From: Rutpela maculata
Lineage: Eukaryota > Arthropoda > Insecta > Coleoptera > Cerambycidae
Assembly (NCBI GenBank): GCA_936432065.2
Contig: OW386289.2
Span: forward strand, 91,571,736-91,635,735
Direction of reading: 5' to 3'
DNA: 64,000 bases
Positions 38,501-50,500 of this stretch are shown piece by piece. Position 1 is the first letter of the stretch, and the number at the start of each line of letters is the position of its first letter. The position numbers were made by a program, and so were the translations under genes. The notes under the pieces are model-generated. The model was given only the letters and a program-made list of their open reading frames with translations, did no database searches and was not told where the DNA came from.

Positions 38501-41500
38501 TTCACAATGTGAAGAAATGGATGGGCTAATTAAAATTGTGAGTTAAAACTGAAACCCATCACAGGAAAAGTTGCACCTGACGAACATCTAAAATTAATAG
38601 CCTGTAAATGCAAAAGAAACTGCGAAAAATCTTATGGAATAAAATGCTCTCTTATATGTCTGCAGTGGTACAATTTACGATAACGTTACCGAATTCTCGA
38701 AAGTCTGTGCGTAGCATGACATCGGCAATGAATCCGACGAAGAGAACGAATAAATATCTATCGATCGACAATGAGAGTTGATTAAAAAAAAAAAGCGCCT
38801 AGAACGGAAAAGAGTTCTGAAGCCACGTGCTGACATGTCGACTTTGCGGTGCTTTGTGGTGCAAACTATTGTTTGAAAGTAAAAATTAAAAAAAAAAAAC
38901 GAAATTCTAGGTTTTTTCCTGCTCTACAATTTTCACATGGAATAATTTTCTGATAGGAATTACCCATATCAAGAAAAATGCGAAAAACTGTGTGCTGTGC
39001 TCTCATTTCATACTGTCTCTCGCCATAAACAAAAAACTTTAGCAATACACTAACCAATGATTCCCTCCCCAAGCTTCAAAAGCTCGCTGATGTCAGGAGA
39101 GACTGTCGACCTCTACATAAGGATTTCATACGTACTGACTGGACTATTTAACATTTATTCGTAGTTGTGATATACTTTATCATATGTCTAAAATGGAAAG
39201 TGTTGCCTCATTGTGTTCACAAAAAAAAAGTAGGAATCATCAAAAATAGGCTATTTTTTGCCAAAAGTTAAATTTATCAACTTTGAATTTCTAAAAATAA
39301 TCTGTGATGGTATTTAAGCAAAACTTCCCTCTCTATTTAGAACCTTTTATTTATTCATTATCTTTTCTGTAGGATGACTATCCTGTGTGCTTTTTTAACT
39401 AAAAGCATATCAGGTTTTCTTTCTCCAATAGTGACAACTACATTCCAAATATTTTGCTCTGTCGTTTCTTAATTAGTTATTTTCTAGAGTGACCACCCTG
39501 TACGATTTTAAATATCAGGCTTCATCCTCGGTAATGGTGTGCCAGACATTTTGCATGGGGCTTAAGGGCCGCTTGACCATATGTGTTTGTTAGAATATTT
39601 CTTGTAGATGTCCTTCTGTGCACAGACCAAAATAACAAAGATCTCAGTCTGGGTCTTTCACTGTATATCCCCTCTCCAGCACTTTTGTCACACCTTGATC
39701 CTGTGAACCAGACAATATTGGCAGGCTTGAGTATGTTCTCAAGTGGGTTCTAGTCATCCATTTCAGGGAAGGAAGCTACCATATCATCACTCTTGGCCTC
39801 CAGAAGTGAGTGAGCCCCTATCGCGTCAGATACAAGGTCCAGAAGGACCTCCAGAACTGCTGTGGGGGTAATGCGTGTCACTCCTGTGACTTCCAAACAG
39901 TCTGTGAAGTTGCATTACAGCAGGCCACCAAATAACCGAAGCACAAGCAATCGTTGGTCTTACTATAACAGTATATTACCGCATTGTTACCCTGGGGTTT
40001 AACTCCCATGTTTTACCAAAGGCACCTCTACACACCCAAAGGGTTATAGTGGCCCTTTGTATTTGTCTCTATGTAATCTTTTCAGGTCAATTTAGAGTCC
40101 AGGATAATACTCAGGTACTTCACCGTCCTGGAGATTGTTAAAGTGATGTCGTAGAGTACAGGTTCCACAAAACCGCCTGACTTGCATCTCCTAATGGAAA
40201 TTACCAGGGGTTGACTCTAAGGTTCTAATCTGGTTCTCTGTACTAACTACGTATTATTATGAAACATTTGTTCATTTAAAACCATCTTTTGAGTGAATAA
40301 TATACATTCATAGTTAAGCTGGTAAAATACTGGGGCGGCGAAATTCATGTCTTTAAAGAAATAAATACATTTTAATTTCAAATCCAATGAATTAGAGTAG
40401 GTTCACTTTAACCAAATGCTCTAATGTTATTTTATTACAGTTTCATTATTTTTTTTATTTTATTTTTTTTTCAGATGGTATTTTCAGAAAACGCACCACC
40501 AACCGACGAAGCTCCAAAACTGGAAGAGAAACAAAACATTATCCAGTTGCACGTAATAGGGAATAGTTTAACTGAGCCTGTTACTAAACAAACCATGTTG
40601 TGGCTTATTGGACTACAAAATGTGTTTTCACACCAGTTACCAAGAATGCCAAAGGAATATATTACGCAATTACTTTTTGACCCGTAAGTTAATAATTTTT
40701 TTATACATTTAACTTATTGATATAAATAGTATATTATGCAACGAGCATATAATGATGCATTGTTGATCTTCTCGGTAGGATGATGGAGCCTTATGAGAAA
40801 GCAGAATATAACTCTGTAACTTTTTTGTGATCTGTCAAAGACATTCAATTGTGTTGTGACATTCTGTTGGGCAAACTGCCTTTCTACAAGTTCAGTGATA
40901 ATAGTGTATCACTTATAAAGTCTTATTTAACAGAGGGTGCCTCAGGGCTCAGTTCTGGTGCCAATTCTATTTTTAATATACAACAGCAACTTACCACTGT
41001 GAGGGCCCTGAAAACTTCACTCTGTTTGCTGACGATGCAACTACCACAATCACAGCAAAGTCATTGGACAAAGCTCAACAGGGGTCGGCCATTGCACTTT
41101 TAGGGCTGAAACTTGGTTCAGTCCAAACAGTTTATTAAATAAGGATAAAACGGTAGTTATGACATTCTCATTAAGAAACCTAAATAATGTGAATGAAAGA
41201 AATCATGCCAAATCTAGATCCCAAATTGAAATGGGACATACACATTAATTACGTCGCAGGAAAACTCAAAACTAGTGTCTTTGTCTTGAGAAATCTGGCC
41301 ATTTGTGTTACTCTAGCTGCGCTTAGGTCCGCCTACTTTGCATTGTTTCATTCTGTAATGTCATATGATATAATAGCGTGGGGCAATGCATCTCAGGTTG
41401 ATTTGAAATTTTGATATTACCATCCCAGTTGGTGGAAAAAAATGTTTTGTCGACATCTCTGGTGGGTCTCCGCACTTAATAATTGATGTGGGGGGAGAAA

Positions 41501-44500
41501 TTTAAAAAAATATTTCTGGCAGGCCCTTGCTACGGACCCCTCGGAAGCCAGGGGGCCCCTAAACTAAGTACCCAATAGCCCCCCCCCCCCATATGGGGGT
41601 CCTGCTTGTACACACAAATCACAATTTTAATTTTTATCCCTTTTAATAACACAGATCCACAAAAAAAAAGTGTACCCTTATGTATTTTGACTCGCTGAAT
41701 CCGAATCCGAAGTCAAAATTGTCCAACCTCAAGAAAACATCCGTAAATAATTTTAAAAAAGGAGTGTTTCCGGCGAACTAGACCAGCGGATCCTTATGTA
41801 TTTTGACTCCCAGAATCCAAAGTCAGAATTGTCAGACTGGCATCCCTCCACCTCAAAAAACACTCGTAGAAAACCATTTTTTGTCATTCACACTCAAATG
41901 AGTAGTTAGAATTTTATTTTAATATGTTTACTTCATAACCTCATATCACTGTAACCCCATAACCCTACAACTCCATATCCTTATAACCCCATTAAGCCTC
42001 AGAAGCTCAGATTATATTCCCTTGTGATGCATCGACAAAAGAAGCAGGCTTTTGTCGATGCATCACAAGGGAATATAATCTGAGCTTCTGAGGCTTAATG
42101 GGGTTATAAGGATATGGAGTTGTAGGGAGCATGATGTTAAAGAATGCCTCGCGTTATGGGGATGTAAAAGCCTGCGATTAATAGATCATTTTCAGTCATG
42201 CGACTTTGACACCGCTGTCTGGAGGGCACACGAAACCTCATCCAATAAGAGGCAATGCAAATGAAAACAATTAGAGATAAGTTGTTATTTAACAAAACCT
42301 ATTATGTTATAACTGTTATTTGCAAATAGCATTAACAGACTGTTATTTCTGTTCGACAATAACAGATAGCAATTATACATATTCAGACTCAATATTTATA
42401 AGCATGTAAGGATTTATAAGCCTTTAACTGCTTTCCTGTATAAAAGCTGTGAGTTAAAATTAAGTAATGTACCACGTCCATTATCCCATCACTTGCTAAA
42501 AAACTTAGGTCCTTCAAAAAATCATCGGAACTAAGAGTGTAAGGGTCGATACCGTCGATTATTACCTTTTTTGTAGTAACGACACTTGACACCAGCTTGT
42601 AATATTGAATAATACTCACTGCGAGACATTACTGTCAAAATAAACACTTTACTTGAAACACTAAAGTAAACCCGAAACATACTCTGAAAATCTTGTGCAT
42701 ACAATAATAAACAAACAGTAAATGAGGTTTTGTATACCCTTCAGACAGCTACGTCAAATTCACGTGACCGAAAAATTTGCATACTATAAACTCCGCACTG
42801 CGATATGCGAATGCCAGTACTTCTCAGCGATATGTTATTTTTAAACTGATATTTCAAAACAGCAGAAGCAGTTTAAACCTGTTATTATAAAATAACAGCT
42901 TGTACCCATCTCTAGAAAACAAAATAATTAGTTGTGTGCCCTCCACGTCGACAGCGTGACGTCAACCGAAAATGATCTATAGTGTCATGGGGTTACAATG
43001 ATATGAGGTTATGGCGTTATGAGTGTTTGAAGCAAACATATTCAAAAAAATGTCTAACTACTCATTTGAGTGTGAATGGTGAAAAACCGACTTTTTACGA
43101 GTGTTCTTTGAGGTTAGGGATGAAAAACAATTTGATTTTGGATTCGGATTCAGCGGGTCAAAATACATAAGGATAAACTGGTCTGGTTTGCCGGCAGACC
43201 ATTTTTTTTTTCTGTGGGCCTGTGTAATGCAGTGGAGGTGATAATGGGGGTGATAGTGAGGGTGGTTAATGCCAAACAAAAATTGAGGCCTTTAGTTCTT
43301 GTACATACTCTAAATCCAGGGTTGGAAAAAAAAAACAGTTATTTTTTTCATTTTAAACAAAAGAACTGCTTGTTTTTGTTTAAAACAGTTTTTTTCAATG
43401 TTCTAAATGTTATGTTTAAAACAGGTTTAAAACGTTTAAAACTTTATTCAATCAAAATTGAATAGTGCCAAGTTACTCTGTCTGCTACTACGACTTGATG
43501 CCAGATGGCACTCTTAAAGATATTTTACAGCACTACAAATAAAAGGTTCACTTTAGTGCATGTGACCACTAACCACTCATGAGAAGACTACAGAGGCTAT
43601 TTTTGATGTGTTTATTACTGTTTATATTGAAATTATTTATGAGAATGGACCATCATCGGTACTTTTCCTGCTTTTTTACAAACTCCAAAATAATACATTT
43701 GTTTAAAGCATCGCACCGCATTTTAAACTGTTTTAAACAGTTGTTTAAAACGGCATTGTGTATTAAATATGTTTTAAACATTTTGTTTACAACATTTTCT
43801 TTAAAATATGCCAACCCTGACTAAATCCCAGTTTTGTTGCTCTTGCTTGCTTTACATGTTTACCCCCAAACTCTTCAACAGAATAAGATCAAAATATAAT
43901 CTAGTTCCAGATCTCGCTATAATACATAGGTGTACCAAATTTCAAGTCAATATCATAAAAACCGTTCCAGAAATTTTGTTTTTGCTCAAACTTAAAATCT
44001 CCGCGTTTCATAACATTCTAGCCTATTTGAATAAAAAATTGAAAATCTTTTTTTTTTACTATTAACATACTTCCATGATGTGGAAGTAATTTAAAGAAAT
44101 CTACATGTGCATGAGAGTTTGAATTGAGTTATTACATACACGGTGTTTTCGAATTTTAAATTGTCTTTTGTGATTGCTCTACAAAAACTGTTGAGTAATA
44201 AATATGAACTCCTGTGATTGGTCCTAGCCTATTGAGTAATGAATTATTACCCACAGCTGTAAATAATGAACCCTATTACTTGTTCAAGTACATATCGATA
44301 ATTAATGAATTATTCAATAGTCATAGAAAAATAATCTTAATTGTTAACTTTAAACAAAAACCATTATATTGAACTTGGGCACTTTGCTCAGTTTTTGTGT
44401 CTTCAACCTCATGCATGTTCAGAAAACCACCACCAGATATGGTAGTGAACACTCCGTCAGCTCCAGATACAGACAGAGCATTATTTTTCGAAAAGTTTTG

Positions 44501-47500
44501 CAATTTGGAAAAGTTGAAAATATTATGTCACTTAAATTTTGAACATTGTATTAAATTAATTTTATGATGATAGGTTGGAACGACGACGTGTAAGAAAGAA
44601 TTTGTACATTTAAAAAACAGTTTTATTTTTCAATTAATGTTCTAACAGTTTCACTTCAAATAAACTTAACTAATGGCAGAATAATTAATACATTTAATTA
44701 GTAACACATTATGTGTGGATAATTAACATTCTGCCATGGAGTTTATATATTATTTGGTACAAAGTTTCTCGAAAATTCTGAATCGCGAATATTCTTTTGA
44801 AACTGTCTAGAAAAATAATAGAGCATTCTTTGCAAAAGCGGACCGAGATAGTCGTCTAAAGTGGACAGACGGGGGCCAAAATTATTAATAATTATCTAAA
44901 TTTTAGAAAAGAAATTAATCGAAAATAAATAGTAAACAGAAGGTACAGTAGTAGCCTGTATCTTGCCAGATCCCAACCATTTTTTTCCCAATATATATAA
45001 ATTGTTTTTAATTCAAACAAGGAATTATAGATGATTATTTATTTGCCGTTCTTGTGGTTTTATTACAATTTTTTCATTTTCAGAAAGCACAGAACCATTG
45101 CCTTAATAAAAGAAAATCGACCAATAGGGGGAATATGCTTCCGGCCGTTCCTGGCGCAGGGCTTTACTGAAATTGTGTTTTGTGCGGTAACCTCAAGAGA
45201 ACAAATTAAAGGATATGGCACCCACTTAATGAACCATCTAAAGGACTATCACATCTCTAAGGGCATATTGCATTTTCTAACTTTTGCTGACCAAAATGCA
45301 ATAGGTGTTTAATTTAATTTTTTTTAAATTGTTGCGAGCATTCTATCATTATTTTTTTAGGGTACTTTGAGCGACAAGGTTTCTCAAAGGACATAAAAAT
45401 AAACAGAGCCATTTATCAAGGTTACATTAAAGACTATGAAGGCGCGACCCTGATGCATTGTGAAATGAATCCCAAAATAATTTACACCGAATTTACCAGT
45501 ATCGTAAGGAGGCAGAAGAAATTTGTAAAACAGCTGATATATCAACAGCAGAGGACTGTATCTAAGGTGCATCCTGGTGTGACGTTCTTTAAAGAAGGTA
45601 TAAATACTAATTAAAAAAAATTCTCAGGTCTTTTAACAATTTAAGACAAATTTCAAGATCACTATTTTTAACGGTATGATAGGAATATTTTACATTTTTT
45701 TGTTTTAACAAATGTCGTTACTGTTAAAAAATATTATTTTGGGTATTCAGCAGATAACTTTCAAAGAAAACATTCGTTTCTTTCATATACCTTTGGTGCA
45801 AGTCTGACCAAAAATGGAAGATCGACAAGACTCCCCCATACGGTGACTTGTCGACATCTTTCATGCACCTACCATATCAAGATTCAGCATGAAAAGCAAT
45901 AAAACAACCACTCTTTCTATATATTGATGATTCAAGTCTGATCATGCTAATATATATAATATTAAGTATCTCTAGCCCTACCTAGAGGATACTACATCAC
46001 AATCAAACGTTTATTACATTTCAAAGTCAAGAAAATACCAAAAAGCACAGAGAAAATAGTTATAAAATTTCGCTCACCGCATGCATGTCCAATAATTGAA
46101 GTATTTCATATAATATTTTCGATGGAATAATTCCTTTAAACATTGTACAATCTTTTTCGTTCTCTTTAGAACTCGTCAGAAGGACATAAATCCAATTCGA
46201 AATAAAAGTTAATATTGAAAATAAAAATGAAATATTTTCATGTCAAGAAACTGACAGGAAGACATCTATTTACATGACAAATATATTAAAAATAACAAAA
46301 AACAAACATTCCTTTAGAGCCCCAAAACTCGTCTAGTTTAATAAATAAATACCTATTATTTCTGCTTAGATCATTGTTAAAAAATATTATTTTGGGTATT
46401 CAGCAGATAACTTTCAAAGAAAACATTCGTTTCTTTCATATACCTTTGGTGCAAGTCTGACCAAAAATGGAAGATCGACAAGACTCCCCCCTACGGTGAC
46501 TTGTCGACATCTTTCATGCACCTACCATATCAAGATTCAGCATGAAAAGCAATAAAACAACCACTCTTTCTATATATTGATGATTCAAGTCTGATCATGC
46601 TAATATATATAATATTAAGTATCTCTAGCCCTACCTAGAGGATACTACATCACAATCAAACGTTTATTACATTTCAAAGTCAAGAAAATACCAAAAAGCA
46701 CAGAGAAAATAGTTATAAAATTTCGCTCACCGCATGCATGTCCAATAATTGACATGAAAATATTTCATTTTTATTTTCAATATTAACTTTTATTTCGAAT
46801 TGGATTTATGTCCTTCTGACGAGTTCTAAAGAGAACGAAAAAGATTGTACAATGTTTAAAGGAATTATTCCATCGAAAATATTATATGAAATACTTCAAT
46901 TATTGGACATGCATGCGGTGAGCGAAATTTTATAACTATTTTCTCTGTGCTTTTTGGTATTTTCTTGACTTTGAAATGTAATAAACGTTTGATTGTGATG
47001 TAGTATCCTCTAGGTAGGGCTAGAGATACTTAATATTATATATATTAGCATGATCAGACTTGAATCATCAATATATAGAAAGAGTGGTTGTTTTATTGCT
47101 TTTCATGCTGAATCTTGATATGGTAGGTGCATGAAAGATGTCGACAAGTCACCGTAGGGGGGAGTCTTGTCGATCTTCCATTTTTGGTCAGACTTGCACC
47201 AAAGGTATATGAAAGAAACGAATGTTTTCTTTGAAAGTTATCTGCTGAATACCCAAAATAATATTTTTTAACAATGATCTAAGCAGAAATAATAGGTATT
47301 TATTTATTAAATGTCGTTACTGTTTATAATGTCACTCACAAAATAATTTAAAAAAGGAACTCCCACCCATGCATTTGAAGTTCTACATGTAATAGATTAT
47401 GCATATAAGCCTTTTGATAACCCGGTTCCATTATTATTAAAAAATCTGTTGTAAAATCCAATCTAATCGTATTTTGACGGCAGTGTTGAATATTTGAATT

Positions 47501-50500
47501 TCTACTGCATTTTTTTGCATGTTCGTTTTTTCTACGATATTAGATCAAAATAACATGTTTTAAATTTTTTTAAAGCTCCCTATTCAGGATGAATGAATGA
47601 ATGTTTTAGCCAAGCAGCATTTTGAGTTATAATTTTGAGTCTACATGCCCAATTAGTTGTACAATGGTCGTAAAACGGTTTTTAAAATAATCTTAAAGAC
47701 TGTAGATCGTATGAAGGTCGTTATAAGGTTATACTCACGATTATCAAAATTCCATGTCGCATGAAGGTTGTATGGTATGCATAGACAACTAATTAGACGC
47801 TAAAAGTGGATGGTCTTCAAGAGGTCGTTAATAGGTCGTAAAGAGGTTGATATCATCTACAATACAACAACAAACTTAAGGAATATAGTTGTATAAAGGT
47901 CGTTAAAAAAATAATGTGACCTCATGATGACTTTGTAGGAAAATAGTTATACTAAAGTCATTAAAAAACACGATAAGACTTTAATAGGACCTTGACATGA
48001 GATGGGACCTAAAATTGAAGGGAGTCATAACGTAGGTTGTATTGATTTTGAATACGACTTCCATATGACCAATAAATGAAAATATGTCATCCAAAAATTG
48101 ATAATAGTAACAGAAGTTATATCAGAAGTCAATACGATCTCGATATGACCCTTGAACATAAATAATACACTCCAAAAAGTGGCAGTCGTAACAGGTTCAT
48201 ACGACCTCGATACAATTCATGAATAAAAATATTTTTTTGCGCCATCAAATGTCAATGTTAGTTTGTTAGTAAAAGTACAAGAGTAAACGTCTCTTACTCT
48301 TATAAAATTTAAAGATGAATTTTACAAGAGATTGGCGCAAATATAAACACTCAGGGACCTATAGAAGGGCAGTTAAAAGAAATGTAAATAAAATATGCAG
48401 TGACAATGTGGTTACACGAGAAATCTTTGAGAGAAACTCGGTTGTTGGTCTAATTAAAAACAAACCAAATAAACCTGCCTGCCAATAAGTTGTTGTGAAT
48501 GTTTTAGTTGATAGAGTGCGAAATGAGGCAGACAGTGCTGTTGTTGATAACTTTGTCAGTCAAAATTATTCGGGAGGCACCACGTCCCGAAATCGGTCGC
48601 AAATGTAGAACATAAAAATAAGACTGAAAGGTAGTTTAAAGCATGCAAAATGACAATATAGTCATATGAAACAACAATTGAGTCACGTGAATGATGTGAA
48701 CACGCCATTGGGCAGTCGATCATTACTACTATATGGTAAATAAGACTATGTTTGTATCCAAAATATAAAACGACTTCGGAGTAATTTAAAAACAGTCTTA
48801 TGTCTGCTTGGTAGTTTCACATACAAATTTATAACTATTAGGTCGTAAACAGTATCGGCCATACTTTCTGTTGGAATTTCAACCAAATTTGGCGTCCATC
48901 TTTGACAATCAAAAATATTAAAATTTAAAATTTAGTTTGCAGGGTTTTTAGATATAAATTTTACTAGAAAATGTGTTTTTTTTTATATATTTTCTATTAT
49001 TCTCTACAAATGTGTATATATTCTAACCCTTTGAAACTAATATTTAAAAATTCTTTATTTTTTATGAATTCTCAAGTTTTCTTTAATTTTCATTATTCTG
49101 AGGGCGAGTTGTGTTTTTCGGAGTATCTTCGACACTTTTACAGTAAAAATTAATCCCCAGCAGTTTTGGCATCATAACATTGCTAGAAATCGATTTAAAC
49201 ATTTAACATTTTCTTAAATAACACGACTTGGTTCATACTTAGCAGTTTGATTGTTGTTCTTTTATTTTCTATATTGTTAACGTATGAATACAAGACATAC
49301 GTATAGGTAAACAATATACAGTACATACTGACTCGTTACCTTCTTTTGTCGTGTTTGAACGAAATTCACAAACACGCATGCGTACAAAACCAGACCATAG
49401 GTCATATTGAAGTCATATCAGATTGTTATGACCTTATAATGACTATATAATAACCTCTATGCAACAATACCGACTTCTTTATGACATTAAGAAGTCTCTA
49501 AATTAAGTCATATAAAAGTTGTATGAAAAGTCGTGACAACCCTTTTCAAATCGTACAGATCTGGTCATAAAAGGGTTGTAACAAGGTCGTCATGTCTAAA
49601 GTAAGTTATATATTACATTGTAAAGACGTCGTTACGTTTTTTGTAAGACTGAAAAATGTTACTTGGGTATTCAGCCTGAAGCTGTTTACTTTACAAGTAA
49701 ACAGAGATGGGTCGAGGAAAGTTTCCATATTTGATAAAGGTCTATAAAAGTCATGTAAATAATATAATTGTATGCACTTATTTGGTATGGAAATTAAGCT
49801 TGCATCATCATGAATCAGATTTCACCATAAAATAGGCTATCAAAATACCCAATGGAAAGTTAGAAGGAAAACTTCCTGGAAGCTTTCGGAGTTTTCAAAA
49901 CGGAACGTTTCCAGGACGTTTTCCTTCGAACTTTCCATTGGGTATATTGGTAGACTATTTTATGGTGAAATCTGATTCGTGATGATGCAAGCTTCATTTT
50001 CATATCAAATAAGTGCATACAATTATATTATTTACATGACTTTTACAGATTTTTATCAAACGTGAAAAGTTTCCTCGACCCATTTCTGCAAATAAATACC
50101 TGATTGTACAATATTAAAAACAAAAAACAGTAACAATATTATAACCATGTATATATAAAAAAATTATTGACAATATACATAAAATGTATGTAAATAATAT
50201 AATAAATTTTTCCAGGTGTGAGAAGCATTACCATAGAATCAATCCCAGGTATAGAAGAAACTGGATGGAAACCAGCATCTAGAACAACCAGAGGGCAACA
50301 ACTTGAGGAATCTCAAGATATAGATGTTCTAGCGGGAATGCTTAAAATTGTTCTAAATGCTGTATGTTTAATTTCTTTGTGTTACATCTGAAAAGTAATT
50401 GCTTGACATATTTTTTTAGGTAAAAAATCATGAGGAGTCGTGGCCTTTCAGACAGCCGGTTGACAAAAATGTTGTTTCGGATTATTATGACCATATAAAA

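Larger units (their letters stand above)
34605..38740 (+). pseudogene. Second decayed GCDT/CXC gene, split by a LINE
   Basis: The left part (34605-34995) encodes ISDNILFLHTFRGCDTIASI and FGFGKSKFITPL, the GCDTT block, and after a frameshift near 34935 LNSLIYKHFVKATTKSKTN. The right part resumes at about 38465 with ISYVQTWFGN, then LKPITGKVAPDEHLKLIACK and CKRNCEKSYGIKCSLICLQW, the degenerate cysteine cluster. A minus-strand LINE occupies about 35010-38460, and some 20 residues around the joint are missing. A weak N-terminal extension upstream of 34650 is not family-like. Confidence 0.55.
41640..43225. mobile_element. Composite foldback element with a nested TIR element
   Basis: The outer arms pair 41650-42010 with 42990-43215: cttatgtattttgactcgct and gctgaatccgaatc on the left, their complements on the right. 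41985-42125 is a second, shorter palindrome (ccattaagcctcagaagctc, gatgcatcgacaaaag). The space between 42175 and 42985 is filled by a different TIR element. Termini resemble acacagatccacaaaaaa; the target duplication is unclear. Confidence 0.7.

Noticed and set aside
43214..43824. Several short ORFs (43214, 43579)
   Set aside because: They overlap a hAT MITE and reflect its TTTAAAC repeats.
45031..45083. Start of a separate acetyltransferase gene at the ATG 45031
   Set aside because: It is intron sequence read through into exon 9; the exon 8-9 splice restores the Gcn5 protein.
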